From: an uncultured Campylobacter sp.
Lineage (GTDB): Bacteria; Campylobacterota; Campylobacteria; Campylobacterales; Campylobacteraceae
NCBI RefSeq assembly: GCF_938045345.1
Contig: NZ_CALIMS010000017.1
Location: 1-23,314 of the forward strand
DNA length: 23,314 nt
Reading direction: 5' to 3'
In this document: piece after piece, positions 6,883-16,587 of the stretch
How positions within the stretch are numbered: the stretch's first letter is position 1
How the letters are laid out: each line of letters starts with the position of its first letter
Position numbers and translations under genes: made by a program
Notes under the pieces: generated by a model
What the model was told of the DNA's origin: nothing
What the model saw: the letters and a program-made list of their open reading frames with translations, nothing else
Database searches by the model: none

Positions 6883-8679
6883 TTAATCAATCTTTAGCAC
6901 GCTCAAAAATGCCTCGCTCGGCAAATTTACCCTGCCGATCGCCTTCATGCGCTTCTTGCCCTCTTTTTGCTTTTCGAGCAGCTTGCGCTTGCGCGTGATG
7001 TCGCCGCCGTAGCACTTGGCGGTCACGTTTTTGCCCATGGCGCGGACGTTTTCGCGCGCGATGATCTTGTTGCCGATGCTTGCTTGGATCGCGACCTCAA
7101 AAAGCTGCCGCGGCACGATCTCCTTCATCGCTTTGACGAGGTCTCGCCCCTTGGATTCGGCCTTTGAGGCGGGTACGATGATCGAGAGCGCATCGACCGC
7201 TTCGCCCGCGACGCGGATGTCGAGCTTTACGAGATCGCCGCGCCTGTAATCTATCGGCTCGTAATCAAAGCTCGCATAGCCCTTGGTGCAGGACTTGAGC
7301 TTGTCGTAAAAGTCCATTATGATCTCGTTTGTGGGCACGTCGTATTCGAGCAGGACGCGCTCCGGCGTGATGTAGTCCATCTTGGTTTGGATGCCGCGGC
7401 GCAAATTTAAAAGGCTGATGAGATTGCCCAAAAACTCACTCGGGGTGATGATGGTCGCCCTGACGTAGGGCTCCTCGATGCGCTCGATGAAATTTGGCGC
7501 CGGAAGCTCGCTGGGGCTGTGTATCCGCACACACGAGCCGTCCGTGAGATACACGGCGTATGTGACGGTCGGCGCCGTGGCGATGAGATCGAGATCAAAC
7601 TCGCGCTCGAGCCGCTCCTTGACGACCTCCATATGCAGTAGCCCCAAAAACCCGACGCGAAAGCCGAATCCTAGCGCGAGCGACGTTTCAGGCTCGTAGC
7701 TAAGCGAGCTGTCGTTTAGGCTAAGCTTATCCAAAGCGTCGCGCAGATCTTCAAATTTATCGGTCTGCACGGGATAGATGCCCGCGAACACGAAGGGCTT
7801 GGCCTTCTCAAAGCCGCCCACGGGCTCGGCGGCGCGTTTTTTAAAAAGCGTGATCGTATCGCCCACCTGCACGTCGGAGACGTTTTTTAGCCCCATTACT
7901 ACGATGCCCACTTCGCCGCTGCTAAGCTCGCGAGTTTTGGCGGGCGCAAGCGGATTGGGATACATCAGATCAAGCACCTCGTGGCGGTTCTCGCTACCCA
8001 TGATATAGACCTCGTCGCCCTTTTTCAGCACGCCGTCGTAGAGCCTAACAAGCGCGAGCGCGCCTAGGTAGTTATCGAACCAGCTGTCGTAGATGAGCGC
8101 TTTAAGCGGCGCGGCATCGTCCGTTTTGGGCGCGGGGATGCGAGTGATTATCGCCTCTAAGAGCTCTTTGATGCCCACGCCCGTTTTGGCGCTGACCTCG
8201 ATCGCGCTGCTGCAATCAAGCCCGATGACGTGCTCGATCTCCTCTTTTACGCGCTGCGGATCGGCGGCGGGCAGATCGATTTTATTGAGCACGGGGATGA
8301 TCTCGAGGTTGTGCTGTAGGGCAATATAGACGTTTGCGATGGTCTGCGCCTGCACGCCCTGGCTCGCGTCCACGACAAGGATCGCCCCCTCGCAGCTAGC
8401 CAGCGAGCGCGAGACTTCGTAGCTAAAATCTACATGGCCCGGAGTGTCGATCAAATTTAAAACGTATTTCTCGCCACCAAGCTCGTATTCGAGCCGCACG
8501 GACTGCGCCTTGATCGTGATGCCGCGCTCCTTCTCGATATCCATCGTATCCATGATCTGGCTACTCATCTGGCGCGCCTCGACGGCGTTGCACTCGCTAA
8601 TCAGGCGATCTGCGAGCGTGGATTTGCCGTGGTCGATATGCGCGATGATGCTGAAATTTCTGATATTTTTTGTTTTCAA
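6883..8679 (-). CDS. lepA: Elongation factor 4 (LepA), translational GTPase
   Basis: LepA binds the ribosome and hydrolyses GTP. It has been linked to back-translocation of stalled ribosomes and to 30S assembly or initiation under stress. The protein has 598 residues, the normal length. The GTPase motifs are all present: AHIDHGKST (13-21), RGIT (52-55), DTPGH (78-82) and NKID (132-135), with SAKTG further on. The LepA-specific C-terminal end is intact (KCYGGDITRKRKLLEKQKEG, then the RVNLPSEAFLSVLK tail). The start codon is TTG; the only nearby purine-rich site is AGGGAA about seven bases upstream, and the N-terminus KNIRNFSIIAHIDHGKS matches the family, so TTG is well placed. It is probably transcribed alone from within the gene-free region upstream. 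Confidence 0.97.
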   Translation of the reverse strand: MKTKNIRNFSIIAHIDHGKSTLADRLISECNAVEARQMSSQIMDTMDIEKERGITIKAQSVRLEYELGGEKYVLNLIDTPGHVDFSYEVSRSLASCEGAILVVDASQGVQAQTIANVYIALQHNLEIIPVLNKIDLPAADPQRVKEEIEHVIGLDCSSAIEVSAKTGVGIKELLEAIITRIPAPKTDDAAPLKALIYDSWFDNYLGALALVRLYDGVLKKGDEVYIMGSENRHEVLDLMYPNPLAPAKTRELSSGEVGIVVMGLKNVSDVQVGDTITLFKKRAAEPVGGFEKAKPFVFAGIYPVQTDKFEDLRDALDKLSLNDSSLSYEPETSLALGFGFRVGFLGLLHMEVVKERLEREFDLDLIATAPTVTYAVYLTDGSCVRIHSPSELPAPNFIERIEEPYVRATIITPSEFLGNLISLLNLRRGIQTKMDYITPERVLLEYDVPTNEIIMDFYDKLKSCTKGYASFDYEPIDYRRGDLVKLDIRVAGEAVDALSIIVPASKAESKGRDLVKAMKEIVPRQLFEVAIQASIGNKIIARENVRAMGKNVTAKCYGGDITRKRKLLEKQKEGKKRMKAIGRVNLPSEAFLSVLKID

Positions 8680-9336
8680 GTGGCTTTCCCTGATGAAATT
8701 TTAAGCCGCATTGTGCCGAAATTTCATTTAAAAACGGGTAAATGGGCGAATAGAATTTATGAGGCGAAATTTATACGGCGGCTCTAGGCGGATTGAAATT
8801 TTACGAAATAAAATTTTGAAGTATAAGGGGGAATGCAGGCGGCTTTGAGCAATAGAATTTTAAGTTTTATCAGCGATGCGTTTTACCGCGATATAATTTT
8901 AGGATGAGGATTGGAATGCGAAATTTTACGAAACGGAATTCTGCAGCTATATTTGGAGGCAGAAAAATTCTGAGTGATGAAATTTTCCGGCAAATTTTAC
9001 GCGATCGCGCCATGCAAAGCTTGCCATGCTAACAATCGAGAATTTCGTACGGTAAAATTTAACTGCAAAATTTTGCTTTGGAATTCTACTGCTTGAAATT
9101 AGCGCGTAAATTATATGTCATTACGACGCGCAAATCTTAGTAAGTAAAATTTACCGCCAAGTTTCGCAGCAAAATTTCGCAATTTAAAATTTCACAAAAT
9201 TCTATCTCACAGAATTTTCAAGCAAAATTTACAAAGCATAATTTTAAAAAATCTGTCGCCAAGAAAACTAAAATTCCGCCCATAAAAAAAGGCTAGCCCG
9301 AAAGCTAGCCTCTGTATTGCGAGCTTAACGCGAATA
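8680..9336. other. Long gene-free stretch between lepA and the giant-protein gene
   Basis: About 600 bases contain no credible gene. They are filled with variants of GAAATTTTACG and AAATTT, together with several GAATTC sites. The lepA promoter must lie at the left end. The terminator of the giant-protein gene occupies the right end (9284-9311). A 42-codon open frame at 8904-9032 is considered below and rejected. Confidence 0.5.
9284..9311 (-). terminator. Rho-independent terminator of the giant exported protein gene
   Basis: On the minus strand an eight-base-pair stem AGGCTAGC / GCTAGCCT with a six-base loop is followed by a run of seven T. It begins 25 bases after the stop codon of the 2033-residue gene. 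It is the clearest intrinsic terminator of the window. Confidence 0.9.
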
Positions 9337-12300
9337 CTACCAATCAGTCTTTTGATTGTAGATATCGCGAATGTCACCCGTATCTAACTTTTTCGTAGAA
9401 GTATCACTCGTACTGTTATCCGATGTGCTACCGCCAGCGAACGATCCTACGTCATCTTCCGTACCAGACTTGACTTGACCTTCACCGCCCCAAACCGTAG
9501 GGTTAGCAGCCCTTACGTTTACAATAAGAGGATTAAAATACTGCGGTACGCCCGAGTACTGGCTAGAATAGGCTCCACCCGCTACCGTAAACATAGTTCT
9601 CTGATTTCCGGCAGGCGTATGGATAAGCCATGGATTAGTGACGATACGTATAGTAGCTTGACCCGGTACGGTAGCCCTAATATCTACGTCTTCCTTGCCT
9701 CTGTCTACTACATTACCCCTGTGAATATTTACGCCAGAAGTCGTAAAGCTGTTATAGGCACTCACAAACTCTGCGCCTATATTATTTAGAGTAGCCCTAG
9801 TATTTACTACGAACTTCGTAAAATCGGTCAAGCTAGGATCCTGAGCCGCTAGCACGGTAAATATATTCGAGTTAGGGGCTTCATAAGCAAGTTCTGCGCT
9901 AGGAGCAGGCATATTCGCGCACCTATCGGTTCTACCGCAATAAATCTGCGCATAAATAGGCACGGTTACCCCGGTTCTGGTAGTAGCCTGATAGACTCTG
10001 GATCCTAGGCTCTTATCATACGACGTACCGTAGACGAATAGTGCATAAGTACCTATATTGTCACTAAAATCCGTAACGGTCGTACCTGTTGCATAGGTCT
10101 TACTATTGGAATTAGCAGCGGCTATATAATCAGCTTTATTTGCAACGCTCATTTTTGCTTTTTTAACTCCCGTCGTATCTTCAACTTTTCTAGTGATAAA
10201 TGTATCAAAATCCTCCTTTGATATCTTTATATTGTCTTCATTATAATCCTCGGAGTTAGTATCCGAGATAGCATTATATGAGCTATCGAACTTAGACGGC
10301 CAAAACTTTCCATAGGTTTTAAGATCGCCCTTCTTCGCATCTCTGACATCAAAGTCACTAGCGTAGATGAGCACCGGCGTGCTAGGGGTTTTATGCATTC
10401 TATCGAAGTTGAAATATACAGTCGAGTCAGGAGTTTGCCCCTCTCTAAATCCTTGCGCCAAAATTCTAAATTGATCCGACTTCGAGTCATACCTGATTCC
10501 CGTACCGCCTTGCGGCCTATTGATAAGTCCACCTCTTAGGGTAGCATCTGAATAGTAATTAAGGGCGATACTAAGAGGTATAGGCATACCGTAGCCCGCA
10601 TCACCGGCGGAAGCGGCCTCATTCCAGTCTCTTCTTCCACCGGTTATAGTGGTACTTAGAGTTCTTACGTTATATTTATAGCATCTACTATCATATCCCG
10701 TAGCGCCTAGACACTCGTTAGAATTGCTAGCAAAAAACTGCGTACCGCCAGGAATATTGTAGATAACATTAGCCCTATCGGGATACGGTACATAATTTGT
10801 ATCTCCGCCAGTTCTCCTAGCGGCAGCTGTGGAGCAACGTCCGTCGGCATTATTGTTAGCACAATCAAATCCGAAATTTAGCGCAAAATCAAGATCGCTT
10901 GAAAATCCGCACACGGCTTGAGGAGTGCCGCCAACATCTTGTTTATACCCGTCATAAAGCGTAGCGATGACATCTTTATAGACCTTGTCGGATAGATATG
11001 CTACGGCATTGACCTTAAGCTTGGCTAGCTGACTTATCTGATGCGTCACCGCTAAATTTTGCGTAGAGTTATCACTACCATATATTACTACATTATTCTC
11101 AATATCCGGAGCATTGAAATATGTATACGCAGATACCCCGCCCGTGATATTATTATCACCTACGCCGCTTGTTACGCCGTTATCGAGGCTTGTGAGAGAT
11201 ACCCTGATACGATCCGGTCGGTAGCGTAATACGATATTATCATTTATCGCTTTATCTTTGTTAGCAGCAAGCCTCATACCTACGTCGCAGCCTATCATAC
11301 CTTTAGCATTAGGAGTATTGCTAGATGAATTGATGATACATTTAGCGCTCTTCCACTTCTTAGAGTATGTCTGATCGGAATAAGCATCCGTCCACGAGTT
11401 ATCATAGATATTTACCAGCACATCGCCGACATTATAGTAATTAAAAATTTTATCGGCATCTTTACCTATGGTTTCGGTATAGATAACGGCATAGCTTTTA
11501 TCTTTAGCTTCCGGATCTTTTCTAGACTGAGTCATCAGATATGCACCTTGAACATGACCTTTGCTATCAAATTTCGCAACGCCTCCTGCTTCTACGATAT
11601 TCCTAGCGTTAAAATTTGCCCATAAGCTTATAGCGTTTTTATCCCATACTCTTCTAAATGCTGCGTCAAATTTCGAGCTTGTGCCATTTAATACGCATGA
11701 GACATCATCGCTTTTACCAAAAGAGCCTTTTTTGATGGCTTCCGGATCAATCTCATATTTGCCTGTTTCGGCATTGTATTTAGCACCGGAATATTCCACT
11801 GCAGTACCACCATAACAACTATCTTCTTTAACGCCACGTTTTAATGTAGTGGAAGCATTCTTTCTATCTACATAATAGGATTGAGTAGCGACATTAGCCG
11901 CGCATTCATTAGATATAAACGGACGCAAGTAGGTTTGAATGCCGCGGATCTTGGTTGATATATCTTGAGTATCATCAGAATCCGCGCCATAGCTCTTACG
12001 TAGATGATAGCGTTGATTGCCCAAATCCCCGCCAATTTCTGCTGTGTAGTTAGGTACGCCGTTGCCGCTATAGCTTCTGGCCGATATTACATGAGCCAAG
12101 ATATCTGCATTTTGTGTATAATCGCCGCCTACGCGCAGATTACTAGGATTAAGTACGCTGGAGCCATCACCTTTTTTAGTTATATCGCCGCTAGCGGTGG
12201 TATCTACGATCTTACTATACTTGCCCGAATCCTTCAGCGCTTTTGTATCTACATTAAAATATGCAGGGCGAAGCACGAAGTTATCGCTACCGCATATGTG

Positions 12301-15300
12301 GAACGAGCCGTCTTTTGACATTTGAATTCCGAACTCATCTTTAGCAGCCTTTATATTATCTTCAAGCTTCTGCAACTCTGGTTGTATTTTATTCTCCCAA
12401 ATGTCCTTCTTTTGGTTCTCGGTTAGATTTTTGTTGCACCAACCGAAATTCTCACCAGACTCACAATATCCATATCGCTTTTTAAGCTCCCATTTCTTGA
12501 GCTCCAAGTAATAAGCCTTAGGATCGCTGTTATTTAAATCTTTATTTTTTATATACTGATCTAAATCGGACCCTGAGGCAACTTGATCATCCGGACGATA
12601 GCTAAGCATAAATGTAAGACCCTGATACGCATCTCCTATCTCTATATCGTTTAGCTCTAAAATACTTTTTCCTTTAAAATCCACTTCCTTATCGATAGTG
12701 TAATCGGTTTTGTCCTTCATCTTAAACGGAATTTTTAAGGAATCGGTTACGGATCGGCATGAGTAAACTGCGCTATTCCCCTTATCGCTATCGGCAACTT
12801 TATCCGAGGTAGTAGCGGCATTTCTCGCCCTGACAACGGATAAATACAATTTACCGCTCAAGTCGAATTTCTCAAGCTTTCTAGCCTCGCTACCGATATA
12901 TATGAGCTTGCCGGTATTCGGATCTTTTTTGAAGTAAGGAGAATTTGCGGCTGCGTCGATGTATTCCTCGCATTTACCGGTATCATCCTTATACTTCTTA
13001 CAAAATTGGCTCTCATAATCCGGTCTAAAGATGAGTTTCGCATCGAAAGGCTTATCGGAGATTTGAGTATATAGCCTATCGTCGTCGTCATTTTTACTAA
13101 AATTCTTATTGACTACCTGTAAACCGCTTAAAGGTAGGATATTAACGCTTTTAGAAACCTTTGTCGCATCGCATAATTCAAGTTCAGAAGCGCTATCCAT
13201 CTCTATGAAGACTCGCTGACCGCCGCCTATATCTAAGCTCATCTTATAACTTAGTGTCACGGCAGGAGCCTGCAATATGGTTGCACCCGTATTTACGGTA
13301 GCATTAAACTCGCCGTATGCCGCTTTACCTGGCTGCATTAATCCGCCTACAAGTACAGGACTACCGCCCGGTGTTGAAGAAGGAGTTAAGTCTCCCGCGC
13401 CTTGACCTATATAAAATTTCAATATATTACCGTCAAGCGCAGTAAACTGCCTATCTTTATAAATAGGCTTCGTAACGTTTGGAGTGCCACCTTTTATGAC
13501 GTCTTTCATAGTCTCGTATGCACCCTTTTGACCATCGCGTAAATAGACTAGTTCATCGGCTGCCGCCGCAGGTATGGTATTTGTAGTGGTAGTGATAGGA
13601 TCATTTACGACTAGCTCGTTATTTATAGTAGCGCTATCTTTGGTATAGGTAGCGCCGGCTTGACCAAAGTCGATCGATACTACCGCACCTGCTGCATCTT
13701 CGCTATCGCCGCCATTCAATCTATTTTCAAATTTCATTCTATAATAGATATTTTCACCCGCAACTACCGGGTTTTTGATCTGCTCAGGAGGTTCATGTAG
13801 TTTTTTTACATCCTCTTCGCTTCTTCGGTTACCATCATTATCAAAGAATTTAACCCAGTTAGAGGCGTTATAGACTTCATACTGATAGCACATTTGAGGG
13901 ACATACAAATCGGCGGAAATAGCAATCATACTTATGAAGTTTTGATCGGCTTGACCTCCGTTGAGATCTTCATACGCCGCACCCAAAGAGATGTTTAGAC
14001 TAGATTGCGCATTCTTCATCTTTGAACCGATATCGAATTCGTCCAGATCAAATCCACCTAAATAACCAGTGCCGTATGGATAGCTATACTTATAGGTGCC
14101 GTTATCATTTATAAGTAAAGCGACAGAGCCGTCGTATATATTAGCGCGATCGTTAGCTAACCGTTGATTAACCACACCGGATCCGTATAGCGAATCCATT
14201 TGTGCGGTTCCTTTGTGTTGAACTTTAAAATACTCGTCGGAGGTCATTTGTCTCTCGCCACCAAACCCTAAAAACCCTAGCTTTGCACTTACGGACCCAC
14301 TTCTAGGTGTATAAAATCCATTGATGGTAGCGTTAATGTTTATAGGCGTATATCCCTTATCCCAAGGGGTGAGGACAAAATAATCGCCGTAAATAGTTAC
14401 GTTTTTTGGTTTAAAATATTTATTTTTATATTCTACGGCCTCTTTATAAGTCATTTTTTGACCCGTTACGCTATCGTTAGATTGTAAATTATCTAGCAAA
14501 GCCCTTCTGGACGGGGCGGTTTTATCATATACTACGATTATTCCCCATCCGCCGTACGGCCCAAGACGAACGCTGTTGAACTCTCCATTGGTAAAATCTG
14601 CACCGCTTTGATCCTCACCATCACTCGTTTTTACGTTTCCTACAGTAAATTCAATGCTGTCGGAATAAGGTTCAAAATATGTCTTGACTAGATCGGTAAT
14701 ATCTTTAGTGCAGCCATATTTTAAACGCAAACGTAAGGGCTTGCGAGATTCTGCCAAAAAGTTCCAAGCAGCCGTTCCTTCGCATCTATCTCTATAAACA
14801 TCTTCTATTATGCTAGCTTTACCTTTCGAGCTTTTCATTTTAAATTTCACCCGTGTATACCCCTTAGCAAAACCGGTCAATTTTTTTCCGTCTTTGCTGT
14901 TGTATTCTGCTTGGCTGTCAAAATCAGTCGTGCTGAATATATTTCCCTGCCAATAAAGTCTCGCATAGACTATATCGTCTTTAGTCACGCCCTTAGGAAG
15001 CCTCAAAACAGCTTTTGAACTATTCAAATAAAACTGTCCGTCGCCGTCATCTTTAATGTATGTGCCTTTTGCTCCCCACATGTAACCATGGCCTAAAGCA
15101 GAAGGCCAGCTTAATTTAATCACCGGCTTTCCAGTCACGGCGTAGTCTCCAAAGACGTATGTGCCCGCACCGCCGAATCTAACTATCGGCTTTTGGTTTA
15201 ATTCGTCAGACGGAAAGTTTTTTATAGTGGTGAAATTATACAAACCCTCATTTCCGTTCCAAGTCCAACCACTTCTGCCTATCTTTCCGTCCAGCACGCC

Positions 15301-15438
15301 ATCGTCACGATACTCGTTGCTTATTGGGGTAGCAGGATTTATCTTCACGTTCGACCTAACATCATCTGCGAATACTCCCGTCGCGAAACAAAACAACAGC
15401 GCCAAAATGGGCGCAAAGCTAAAACTCTTAACTTTCAT
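9337..15438 (-). CDS. Giant exported protein, candidate MshQ-like pilus-associated adhesin
   Basis: The protein has 2033 residues. A Sec signal peptide (1-24, ending GVFA) starts it, and GGAGGG lies before the ATG. Residues 25-530 hold an N-terminal surface-protein module with ARLYWQG, a later GGWGIIVVYD at about 296-305, and FDLDEFDIG, a pattern known from large secreted proteins. Around 558-700 a DUF11-like beta domain appears (AGENIYYRMKFENRL). At about 1052-1062 NFVLRPAYFNV, followed by a stretch ending in GNGVPNYTAEIGG, resembles DUF6701, the domain of MSHA protein MshQ. A second motif (VLRYRPDRIRV) lies near 1401. The tail is Ser/Thr/Asp-rich. About 22 Cys are spread through the mature part, suggesting disulfides formed in the periplasm. 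There is no LPXTG motif, autotransporter barrel, RTX repeat or membrane anchor, so another export route is needed. The prepilin genes upstream on the same strand suggest a type IV pilus or type II-like system. Domain calls are by eye. Confidence 0.75.
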   Translation of the reverse strand: MKVKSFSFAPILALLFCFATGVFADDVRSNVKINPATPISNEYRDDGVLDGKIGRSGWTWNGNEGLYNFTTIKNFPSDELNQKPIVRFGGAGTYVFGDYAVTGKPVIKLSWPSALGHGYMWGAKGTYIKDDGDGQFYLNSSKAVLRLPKGVTKDDIVYARLYWQGNIFSTTDFDSQAEYNSKDGKKLTGFAKGYTRVKFKMKSSKGKASIIEDVYRDRCEGTAAWNFLAESRKPLRLRLKYGCTKDITDLVKTYFEPYSDSIEFTVGNVKTSDGEDQSGADFTNGEFNSVRLGPYGGWGIIVVYDKTAPSRRALLDNLQSNDSVTGQKMTYKEAVEYKNKYFKPKNVTIYGDYFVLTPWDKGYTPININATINGFYTPRSGSVSAKLGFLGFGGERQMTSDEYFKVQHKGTAQMDSLYGSGVVNQRLANDRANIYDGSVALLINDNGTYKYSYPYGTGYLGGFDLDEFDIGSKMKNAQSSLNISLGAAYEDLNGGQADQNFISMIAISADLYVPQMCYQYEVYNASNWVKFFDNDGNRRSEEDVKKLHEPPEQIKNPVVAGENIYYRMKFENRLNGGDSEDAAGAVVSIDFGQAGATYTKDSATINNELVVNDPITTTTNTIPAAAADELVYLRDGQKGAYETMKDVIKGGTPNVTKPIYKDRQFTALDGNILKFYIGQGAGDLTPSSTPGGSPVLVGGLMQPGKAAYGEFNATVNTGATILQAPAVTLSYKMSLDIGGGQRVFIEMDSASELELCDATKVSKSVNILPLSGLQVVNKNFSKNDDDDRLYTQISDKPFDAKLIFRPDYESQFCKKYKDDTGKCEEYIDAAANSPYFKKDPNTGKLIYIGSEARKLEKFDLSGKLYLSVVRARNAATTSDKVADSDKGNSAVYSCRSVTDSLKIPFKMKDKTDYTIDKEVDFKGKSILELNDIEIGDAYQGLTFMLSYRPDDQVASGSDLDQYIKNKDLNNSDPKAYYLELKKWELKKRYGYCESGENFGWCNKNLTENQKKDIWENKIQPELQKLEDNIKAAKDEFGIQMSKDGSFHICGSDNFVLRPAYFNVDTKALKDSGKYSKIVDTTASGDITKKGDGSSVLNPSNLRVGGDYTQNADILAHVISARSYSGNGVPNYTAEIGGDLGNQRYHLRKSYGADSDDTQDISTKIRGIQTYLRPFISNECAANVATQSYYVDRKNASTTLKRGVKEDSCYGGTAVEYSGAKYNAETGKYEIDPEAIKKGSFGKSDDVSCVLNGTSSKFDAAFRRVWDKNAISLWANFNARNIVEAGGVAKFDSKGHVQGAYLMTQSRKDPEAKDKSYAVIYTETIGKDADKIFNYYNVGDVLVNIYDNSWTDAYSDQTYSKKWKSAKCIINSSSNTPNAKGMIGCDVGMRLAANKDKAINDNIVLRYRPDRIRVSLTSLDNGVTSGVGDNNITGGVSAYTYFNAPDIENNVVIYGSDNSTQNLAVTHQISQLAKLKVNAVAYLSDKVYKDVIATLYDGYKQDVGGTPQAVCGFSSDLDFALNFGFDCANNNADGRCSTAAARRTGGDTNYVPYPDRANVIYNIPGGTQFFASNSNECLGATGYDSRCYKYNVRTLSTTITGGRRDWNEAASAGDAGYGMPIPLSIALNYYSDATLRGGLINRPQGGTGIRYDSKSDQFRILAQGFREGQTPDSTVYFNFDRMHKTPSTPVLIYASDFDVRDAKKGDLKTYGKFWPSKFDSSYNAISDTNSEDYNEDNIKISKEDFDTFITRKVEDTTGVKKAKMSVANKADYIAAANSNSKTYATGTTVTDFSDNIGTYALFVYGTSYDKSLGSRVYQATTRTGVTVPIYAQIYCGRTDRCANMPAPSAELAYEAPNSNIFTVLAAQDPSLTDFTKFVVNTRATLNNIGAEFVSAYNSFTTSGVNIHRGNVVDRGKEDVDIRATVPGQATIRIVTNPWLIHTPAGNQRTMFTVAGGAYSSQYSGVPQYFNPLIVNVRAANPTVWGGEGQVKSGTEDDVGSFAGGSTSDNSTSDTSTKKLDTGDIRDIYNQKTDW

Positions 15439-15477
15439 GATACTACCCTCCGGTCAATAACATAATTTTTGACTACT

Positions 15478-15493
15478 ATTTTACATTTTTTTT
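15478..15493 (-). promoter_or_regulatory. Likely promoter of the giant exported protein gene, with A8 tract
   Basis: On the minus strand a run of eight A (15493-15486) is followed at once by TG and TAAAAT (15483-15478). This would give a leader of about 30 bases before the ATG. A homopolymer inside a promoter can alter spacing, so this is a possible tuning site. Confidence 0.35.
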
Positions 15494-15700
15494 GCTTAAA
15501 TTACAGTGCAATTTGAAAGATTTATAATTAAAATTTAATTTATTTCAAATGGGACGGCAAATAACGACAACGCGATGAAAACTTAACGATGAAAAAATTT
15601 CATAAAATATAAAAAATGCGGAAATTTATCAAAAATTTCAGCAAATTTTAAAATTCAAAAGCTCTGTTACGATTTGATGTTGAAATAAATTTTACATCCG

Positions 15701-15793
15701 CTACGAAAAGCCGGCTCGCTTACGGCGAGTTGAGCGCGATTTTTTGCTCACGCAACTTCACCCACATTCACTTTACGGCTTCACTGCTCGTAG
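15701..15793. other. Folded intergenic element, candidate structured RNA or repeat element
   Basis: An outer stem pairs CTACGA (15701-15706) with TCGTAG (15788-15793). A second pairs AAGCCG (15708-15713) with CGGCTT (15776-15781). Inside lie the hairpins CTCGC/GCGAG (15715-15729) and TGAGC/GCTCA (15731-15750). The stretch is richer in GC than its surroundings. It has no T-loop or acceptor features, so it is not a tRNA. Strand and function are unknown. Confidence 0.35.
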
Positions 15794-16029
15794 ATAATTC
15801 TCGCAACAAGGCTTGTCACAACTAAAAATCGGGCGGTATTACTCTGTAAAAATTCCTAGTGCAGCGAATTAAAGACATCGCAATTTGGACTTTGCAAAAA
15901 CATGACCAGCTATTTTTCCAAAGTTCATCGGCGCTATGTTATAACAGAGACGATTTAAAAAAGCACCCGATCCGAATTTCATCAGAACTCGAGCGCTTGA
16001 AATTTCAAATACCCGAATATGAAATTTAG

Positions 16030-16572
16030 CTAAAACAGACCGAATTTACCGTCCTTGCGCTTATAAAGCACGCGCATTTTAGCATCCATATCGTTAAAGA
16101 CCAAGAACTGATCGGTACTTTCTTTAAGCTTATTTAGCGCCTCATCGATCTCTAGCGGCTTATATAGATCCAGCTCGGTAGGGACGATCTCATCAACTTC
16201 ATCGTTTAAATTTGACTTATTGGTACCGACCGCATTATCTACGGCATTTTGCTTCATTTCGTCGCGATTTTTATGAGAATTTACCTTATCGTGGTATCTG
16301 CGAAGTACTTTTGAGGCGCGCTCGACGATGAGATCGACGGCGGCATAGAGATCCTTATCTTTTTGGCGCACGACGATAGTGTCTTGATGCGCTAAATTTA
16401 ATGAGAAATCCACCACAAAGCCCTTTTTGCCTTGCTTCTCGTCGGCAGAAATTACACAACGCCCCGAGATGATGTCGAGATTATATTTTTCTAGCGTCTC
16501 AAATGCGTTTTCGACATAATTTTTAATAGCTTCCGTTAGCTCAAACTGCTTACCTACGATATTTAAATTCAT
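16030..16572 (-). CDS. hpf: Ribosome hibernation promoting factor, long form
   Basis: HPF binds the 30S subunit in slow or starved cells. The long form drives ribosomes into inactive 100S dimers. The protein has 180 residues: an S30AE/RaiA domain at about 1-105 (MNLNIVGKQFELTEAIKNYV start), a polar linker at 106-125, and the C-terminal dimerisation domain at 128-180 with QFLVFNDMDAKMRVLYKRKD ending in GKFGLF. Both domains are complete. AAAGGAGAG precedes the ATG. It begins only 15 bases after the stop of the PilX/MshP-like gene, so it is probably co-transcribed with the three prepilin genes, an uncommon setting. It may also have its own promoter, which I could not place. Confidence 0.95.
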   Translation of the reverse strand: MNLNIVGKQFELTEAIKNYVENAFETLEKYNLDIISGRCVISADEKQGKKGFVVDFSLNLAHQDTIVVRQKDKDLYAAVDLIVERASKVLRRYHDKVNSHKNRDEMKQNAVDNAVGTNKSNLNDEVDEIVPTELDLYKPLEIDEALNKLKESTDQFLVFNDMDAKMRVLYKRKDGKFGLF

Positions 16573-16587
16573 CGTCTCTCCTTTGCT

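Larger units (their letters stand above)
15439..16029. other. Gene-free stretch upstream of the giant-protein gene
   Basis: It separates hpf from the giant-protein gene. It holds a likely promoter for the latter (15478-15493), an AT-rich upstream part, a folded element at 15701-15793, and the palindrome TGTTATAACA at 15937-15946. No coding frame was supported. Confidence 0.5.

Noticed and set aside
8904..9032. 42-codon open frame in the gap after lepA
   Set aside because: TATAAT and AGG precede it, but spacing leaves almost no leader, the protein has no recognisable feature, and the gap is full of AAATTT words that create short frames by chance.
9337..15438. RTX or S-layer protein like that of C. 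rectus
   Set aside because: No GGXGXD nonapeptide repeats are seen, and an N-terminal Sec signal peptide argues against type I secretion.
15701..15793. tRNA gene
   Set aside because: The stems do not make a cloverleaf; there is no T-loop signature and no acceptor end.
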